A stretch of DNA of 9,444 nucleotides from DASUFH01 sp036274645 (GTDB lineage Bacteria; Acidobacteriota; Terriglobia; 20CM-2-55-15). Positions 5,879 to 9,444 of this stretch are shown here, piece after piece. The stretch is taken from contig DASUFH010000460.1 of the NCBI GenBank assembly GCA_036274645.1, positions 1 through 9,444 on the forward strand, in the 5' to 3' direction. The first letter of the stretch is position 1; the number at the start of each line of letters is the position of its first letter. The notes under the pieces are model-generated. The model searched no databases. It was not told where the DNA came from and saw only the letters and a program-made list of their open reading frames with translations. Made by a program: the position numbers and the translations under genes.

Positions 5879-7060
5879 ATGAGGCGCCATATCCTGACAT
5901 TTCTGGCCTGCGTGACGTTCGGAGCGATTCCACTCGCCGCGCAGGACGCCACGATCACCAATGCCCGCATCATTGTCGGTAACGGCACGGTTATCGAACA
6001 CGGTTCAATCGTCATCAGGGGCGGAAAGATCGTGGGCGTCTCGGCGGGCGCGCCATCGGCGCCGGCCGGCCAGGTGATCGACGCAAAGGGCATGAGCGCC
6101 ATGCCGGGCTTTATCGACGCGCATCGCCACATCAACACCGGTCCGAATGAGAAGGCGCAGATGCAGGCGCAACTGGAAGCCGGCTACACGACCATTCTGT
6201 CGGGCGGCGGGCCTGGCCCGGGGAACATCACGCTGCGGGATCACATCGAAAGCGGACAGATCAATGGTCCGCGCATCATTCCTTCCGGATCGCTGCGGAT
6301 CACCAACACCATGACGGCCGACGCCGCTCGCGCCGAGATTCGCAACATGGCGGCGCAGGGAATCAAGTTCACGGGCGAAATCCTGCTGACGCCGATACCT
6401 GGCCCGACGGAACATGAAATCGAAGTGTTGAAGGCGGTCGTCGACGAGGGGAAGAAAGTCGGCGTGATGATCCAGGTGCACGCCGTCAGCTCGAAAGCCA
6501 TGGTCGCGGCGGTCGACGCCGGTGTGCCGCTGCTCGTGCATCTCCCGAACAAGGACTGGGTCAGCAAGGAAGACGCGAAGAAAGTAGCCGCATCGGGCGC
6601 AAAGGTGCTGGGCACCGTCGGCTTCGCCGTGCCCACGTTCGGCGTATTCGGCGATGATCCCAACAGGCCGACTTTCCGCGACGGCAAGGCATGGCCCGAA
6701 GGGATCATCGACGGCGTCCGCCTCGGCGAGGAAGCCGGCTATATGCCGGTGAATGCCCGCACGATCTGGGATGCCGGCGCGGTTCTCGGCTACTGCACCG
6801 ATACCACGTATGATCCCCTGGCCGGCCTCGCGCAGGAACTGAAGGCCAACAGCCTGGTGTTCACGCCGAAGGACCTGATCAGGATGATGGGACCGAACAC
6901 CGCGTCTTACATTCAAATGGCCGACCAGCTCGGCACGCTCGAAGTCGGCAAGCTGGCCGACGTCATTCTTCTCGATGGCAATCCGCTCGAAGGCTATTGG
7001 AACTTCCTGAAGACGAAGGTCGTGCTGAAGGGCGGGAAAGTCGTCGTCGACAAACGATAA
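5879..7060 (+). CDS. Secreted metal-dependent amidohydrolase (imidazolonepropionase-like)
   Basis: This 393-residue protein is an exported hydrolase of the amidohydrolase superfamily. Residues 1-21 form a Sec signal peptide (MRRHILTFLACVTFGAIPLAA, cleavage expected before Q22). The small beta-sandwich start (ITNARIIVGNG) is followed by GFIDAHRH, with H82 and H84 as the first metal ligands. H201 (IQVHAVS) and H221 (LLVHLP) fit the next two histidines, and D308 (GYCTDTTYDP) fits the catalytic aspartate. K163 or E167 sits where a bridging ligand is expected. The C-terminal GTLEVGKLADVILLDGNP is characteristic of the superfamily. Relatives cleave cyclic amides, dipeptides or similar bonds; the substrate here cannot be read from sequence. 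The start at ATG 5879 has GGAGA six bases upstream and gives a clean signal peptide; the upstream TTG at 5864 would spoil it. The next gene follows after 5 bases, suggesting co-transcription. Confidence 0.95.
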   Translation: MRRHILTFLACVTFGAIPLAAQDATITNARIIVGNGTVIEHGSIVIRGGKIVGVSAGAPSAPAGQVIDAKGMSAMPGFIDAHRHINTGPNEKAQMQAQLEAGYTTILSGGGPGPGNITLRDHIESGQINGPRIIPSGSLRITNTMTADAARAEIRNMAAQGIKFTGEILLTPIPGPTEHEIEVLKAVVDEGKKVGVMIQVHAVSSKAMVAAVDAGVPLLVHLPNKDWVSKEDAKKVAASGAKVLGTVGFAVPTFGVFGDDPNRPTFRDGKAWPEGIIDGVRLGEEAGYMPVNARTIWDAGAVLGYCTDTTYDPLAGLAQELKANSLVFTPKDLIRMMGPNTASYIQMADQLGTLEVGKLADVILLDGNPLEGYWNFLKTKVVLKGGKVVVDKR

Positions 7061-7065
7061 GAACA

Positions 7066-8541
7066 ATGCGCGTTGCCGGATTTCTATTCCTGGCGCTCCT
7101 GCTCGCGGCTGCGATCGGCGGCGCGCGCGGATTCGTTCCATTGCAGAACGCGGAAACGGTTGGAACCGGATCCACCGTGTCGGGACGAGTGAAGGGACTT
7201 CATCCGGGTGTTGTCCCCGAGGGAGCGATCCGCGTCGGACTCTTCTGGTTCCCGCGCCCCTCGTCTGGTGTATATACGCTCGTCGCAAGGGCGGATATCG
7301 GTCGAGATGGACGTTTCGCCTTCAATGGTGTTCCCGCTGGCAGCTACATCCTCTTGTTGGAAGGGTTCGGTGGCGCTCCGCTGTCCGACAGATTCGACCT
7401 CCAGGTTTCCCCCGGACAAGACATCGGCGCCATCCAGTTGAATAGTGTTCCGCGGGGCACGAGGACCTTTGTCGCTGGAAAGGTCCTCATCGAAGGTGGT
7501 GGCGCTTTACCGCTCGACGGATATTCCGCAGTGGGAAATCCTGACGCGCTGTCGGTGGTACGCATTAAGGGAACCTGCAACGGCGATTGCCAACTCCTGA
7601 AACAACCTTACCCGGTGCGGGCAGACGGACGCTTCGTTCTGCCGATCTCCGACACCGCATTGCCGGCGACTCTCTCGATCGAAACGCTGCCGGTTGGCTA
7701 CGAGTTGAAAACAATCCTCTCTGGCGGAAGTACGCTGCCTTACCGTACGGGCAGGATTGTGAACGATCAGAGCCCGCTCCTGTTCGACATTCCACTTGTT
7801 GCAGGGACACCTCCCGGGGAAATACAGATCATCCTGACGAAGACCCAACCCGCACAGCTTCGCTATGCAGTCCGTGGTCGCAGCCTGGCGGGACCGGAGC
7901 CCGTCACGCTGAAGTTCGCAAACCCGAATGGCCCAACCTTTCTTGCCGAAGCGCAGCCGGACGCAAGTGGGGCGTTTGAATTCCATGACGTCCCTCCTGG
8001 CCGGTATTCCGTCGCCCCGGCATTGGCCGGGAAAGCGAAGGACGTAACTGTCCTCGTGAAGGATCACGACGTGTCAGGAATCGAGGTTCCATCCCGGATG
8101 GATCCTTTGGCGCGGCCTGTTGAAAACGCGCTGGACGCTGGCAGGAGGAGTGACGGGAAAACCCTGCGGGGACTGATACTGGAGCACACGGGACCGGATC
8201 CGGTGGTCTGCGGTGTATTTGAGGGAGACTCGTGGGTACGCGCGGAAGTCCCCACCGGCGCAGTCATCACGTGCATTCGTACGGCAAAGGAACTGCGCAA
8301 ACCTGCGTTCGTGTTGATGGCGCTTCGCGCCGTCGAAGGAACGGAATTGCAGGGGTTCATGGTCGACGCTAACGGGACACTGCAACAGTTCCGCCGCGGA
8401 AGCGGAGGTTTCGTTGAAGCGCTCCGCGTCCAGCCGTGTCCGCCGCAGTCGTCCATTGGTTCGAACCGGGGCGAACTGGTCTGCGAACTCTCCGGATCCG
8501 TTCCGCTATGGCCTGCCCCGGCAAAAGGGGGAGGAAAGTAA
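7066..8541 (+). CDS. Exported multi-domain protein with carboxypeptidase-regulatory/CNA-B-like repeats
   Basis: This 491-residue protein has a signal peptide at about residues 1-22 (MRVAGFLFLALLLAAAIGGA) and is otherwise predicted to be beta-rich and extracytoplasmic. At least two beta-sandwich modules are recognisable by the motif D-x-x-G-x-F-x-F-x-x-V-P-x-G-x-Y: GRDGRFAFNGVPAGSYILL at about 79-97 and ASGAFEFHDVPPGRYSV at about 299-315. The region between them holds a CNGDC pair and a further possible module. The C-terminal third (about 365-491) has four cysteines that could form disulfides and no family I recognise. No enzyme motif is visible. The start at 7066 is chosen for the signal peptide; the frame runs upstream into the amidohydrolase gene. 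No ribosome site is clear, so translation probably depends on the upstream gene ending 5 bases earlier. Proteins of this type are abundant in acidobacteria. The role is unknown: surface display, binding or assistance to the hydrolase are possibilities. Confidence 0.85.
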   Translation: MRVAGFLFLALLLAAAIGGARGFVPLQNAETVGTGSTVSGRVKGLHPGVVPEGAIRVGLFWFPRPSSGVYTLVARADIGRDGRFAFNGVPAGSYILLLEGFGGAPLSDRFDLQVSPGQDIGAIQLNSVPRGTRTFVAGKVLIEGGGALPLDGYSAVGNPDALSVVRIKGTCNGDCQLLKQPYPVRADGRFVLPISDTALPATLSIETLPVGYELKTILSGGSTLPYRTGRIVNDQSPLLFDIPLVAGTPPGEIQIILTKTQPAQLRYAVRGRSLAGPEPVTLKFANPNGPTFLAEAQPDASGAFEFHDVPPGRYSVAPALAGKAKDVTVLVKDHDVSGIEVPSRMDPLARPVENALDAGRRSDGKTLRGLILEHTGPDPVVCGVFEGDSWVRAEVPTGAVITCIRTAKELRKPAFVLMALRAVEGTELQGFMVDANGTLQQFRRGSGGFVEALRVQPCPPQSSIGSNRGELVCELSGSVPLWPAPAKGGGK

Positions 8542-8671
8542 TCGAGCCATCTGGACTCCCTTTCCGCGCGTCGCGTGCGAGGGCAGTCATTCGCGTTTGT
8601 TGGGTGTTTCCACGCCAGGCTGGTACGCTACCCCGACTGATCCCCCCTCTCCGGCATGTGAGGCGCGATCC

Positions 8672-9444
8672 TTACTTCAAGCCGCGCTCCACTTTGATCA
8701 CTTGGACTGTGGTGGAGGCCGTTTCTCCAATTTCGATGTGGACGATTCGAGCCTGTTCCAAAAACTGGTCCATGAAGGCGCCGAGCAGCCAGCTTTCGTT
8801 CCCCAGGTCTTCGATGGCATATACCTCGTAATCTCCGGAACCTCTCACGTCGGCAAACGTCACCACGCCCCGGCTGTCCGACTGTCTCGCCCAGGGCGCC
8901 GCGTCCCCGCCCCTCGGACGCATCACCGTCATGATGCCCGCTTGCGGCTTGTCCTGATCCATCACCTGTATTCGAACTGCGCCAAGCCTGGAATCGAAGG
9001 TCGCATCAAGTTTCTTCTGGCCCTGTTCGAAAACCGTCGAACCTTTCAGCAAGTCGGCGCCGCCGTACCGTGCGGCGACAAGGGTCCCCGACAGAGCGTT
9101 TGCGCCCCCCTTGAAGTTGTAACCAATGCCGTAGCGCACACCTGGGAGGACATCGCGGACAACGAAGTCGCCATTCGGACTGATTTCCGCCCGGCTCGAT
9201 GCCACACCGATCAGGACTCCACCCAACAGGGTGGTGGTAAGAGTTTCCCGAGGGGTCAGGCTCAACCCGATCTGGTCTGGCATGATGTTGTCGGGAGTCG
9301 TCAGATGTCCGATGACATCGACGCTACGCTGCATTTCCAGCGATTGTTCCGGCAGACCGCCAACCGGGACCGAGATCTCCCGAACGGCCACGATGCGACG
9401 AGTTCCTTCGCGTCCTCCCGCAACGAGCTTGTATCGGCCCGGGA
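8672..9444 (-). CDS. C-terminal part of a carboxypeptidase-regulatory/CNA-B-like repeat protein
   Basis: The frame is open to the right edge of the window, so the start is missing; 256 residues are visible. The first visible residues (PGRYKLVAGG) are the end of one beta-sandwich module with its P-G-x-Y turn. A second module contains ISPNGDFVVRDVLPGVRY and a third runs from about LGAVRIQVMDQDKPQAG to the end, with DSRGVVTFADVRGSGDYEVY and then AIEDLGNESWLLGAFMDQFL. That last pattern, an aspartate-rich turn followed by a bulky aromatic stretch, is common in the repeat proteins of Solibacter-type acidobacteria as I recall them. A GTG at 9391 exists but lies inside a module and is not the start. 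The gene is convergent with the one ending at 8541, with 130 bases between the stops, in which I see no clear terminator. Confidence 0.85.
   Translation of the reverse strand, partial: PGRYKLVAGGREGTRRIVAVREISVPVGGLPEQSLEMQRSVDVIGHLTTPDNIMPDQIGLSLTPRETLTTTLLGGVLIGVASSRAEISPNGDFVVRDVLPGVRYGIGYNFKGGANALSGTLVAARYGGADLLKGSTVFEQGQKKLDATFDSRLGAVRIQVMDQDKPQAGIMTVMRPRGGDAAPWARQSDSRGVVTFADVRGSGDYEVYAIEDLGNESWLLGAFMDQFLEQARIVHIEIGETASTTVQVIKVERGLK

Noticed and set aside
5561..6001. 146-codon frame on the minus strand across the hairpin and the start of the amidohydrolase gene.
   Set aside because: It is partly antisense to a clear gene and elsewhere covers intergenic DNA; the translation has no family features.
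6005..7288. Long 427-codon frame on the minus strand opposite the amidohydrolase.
   Set aside because: It is arginine/histidine-rich and mirrors the codon pattern of the well-supported plus-strand gene, so it is a shadow in GC-rich DNA.
1..9444. CRISPR arrays, tRNA or rRNA genes, insertion sequences, prophage genes.
   Set aside because: No regularly spaced repeats, tRNA-like cloverleaf, rRNA sequence or transposase/integrase protein was seen on either strand.

Overview
The window looks like chromosomal DNA from a GC-rich Gram-negative bacterium, most likely an acidobacterium of the Solibacter/Bryobacter type. This assignment is inferred from family content: an alternative-complex-III-like respiratory module, a secreted imidazolonepropionase-type amidohydrolase, and two large secreted proteins built from carboxypeptidase-regulatory/CNA-B-like beta-sandwich repeats, a combination typical of that phylum. 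No rRNA or other marker gene is present to confirm it.

Positions 1-3913 (minus strand) hold a compact four-gene respiratory operon. In transcription order it encodes a pentaheme cytochrome c (3913-3293), a Tat-exported lipoprotein of the molybdopterin oxidoreductase family (3279-1018), a four-cluster ferredoxin-like subunit (906-214) and an NrfD/PsrC-type membrane quinol-oxidising subunit cut by the window edge (217-1). This is the set of core subunits ActA, ActB1, ActB2 and ActC of alternative complex III, or of the related Qrc quinone reductase. The expected route is quinol at the NrfD subunit, then the Fe-S subunit, then the periplasmic cytochrome, or the reverse for Qrc. Two points differ from textbook ACIII. 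The B1 and B2 parts are separate genes although they share one reading frame, and the B1 part keeps four cysteines for an N-terminal iron-sulfur cluster.

Positions 4113-4771 (minus strand), just upstream, hold a VapBC-type toxin-antitoxin pair with a 4-base overlap. Its promoter region carries a tandem 8-base repeat and an inverted repeat, and the antitoxin transcript may be leaderless. A GC-rich hairpin at 4006-4022 separates the pair from the respiratory operon.

Positions 5092-5457 (plus strand) encode a YCII/DGPF-domain protein. A 421-base gene-free stretch follows, containing a strong imperfect hairpin at 5711-5751.

Positions 5879-8541 (plus strand) form a two-gene unit: an exported metal-dependent amidohydrolase and, 5 bases later, an exported multi-domain beta-sandwich protein of unknown function. 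A convergent gene (9444-8672, minus strand, start outside the window) encodes a second protein of the same repeat type.

The most interesting part of the window is the respiratory operon, as a possible unfused and more ancestral-looking ACIII/Qrc variant.
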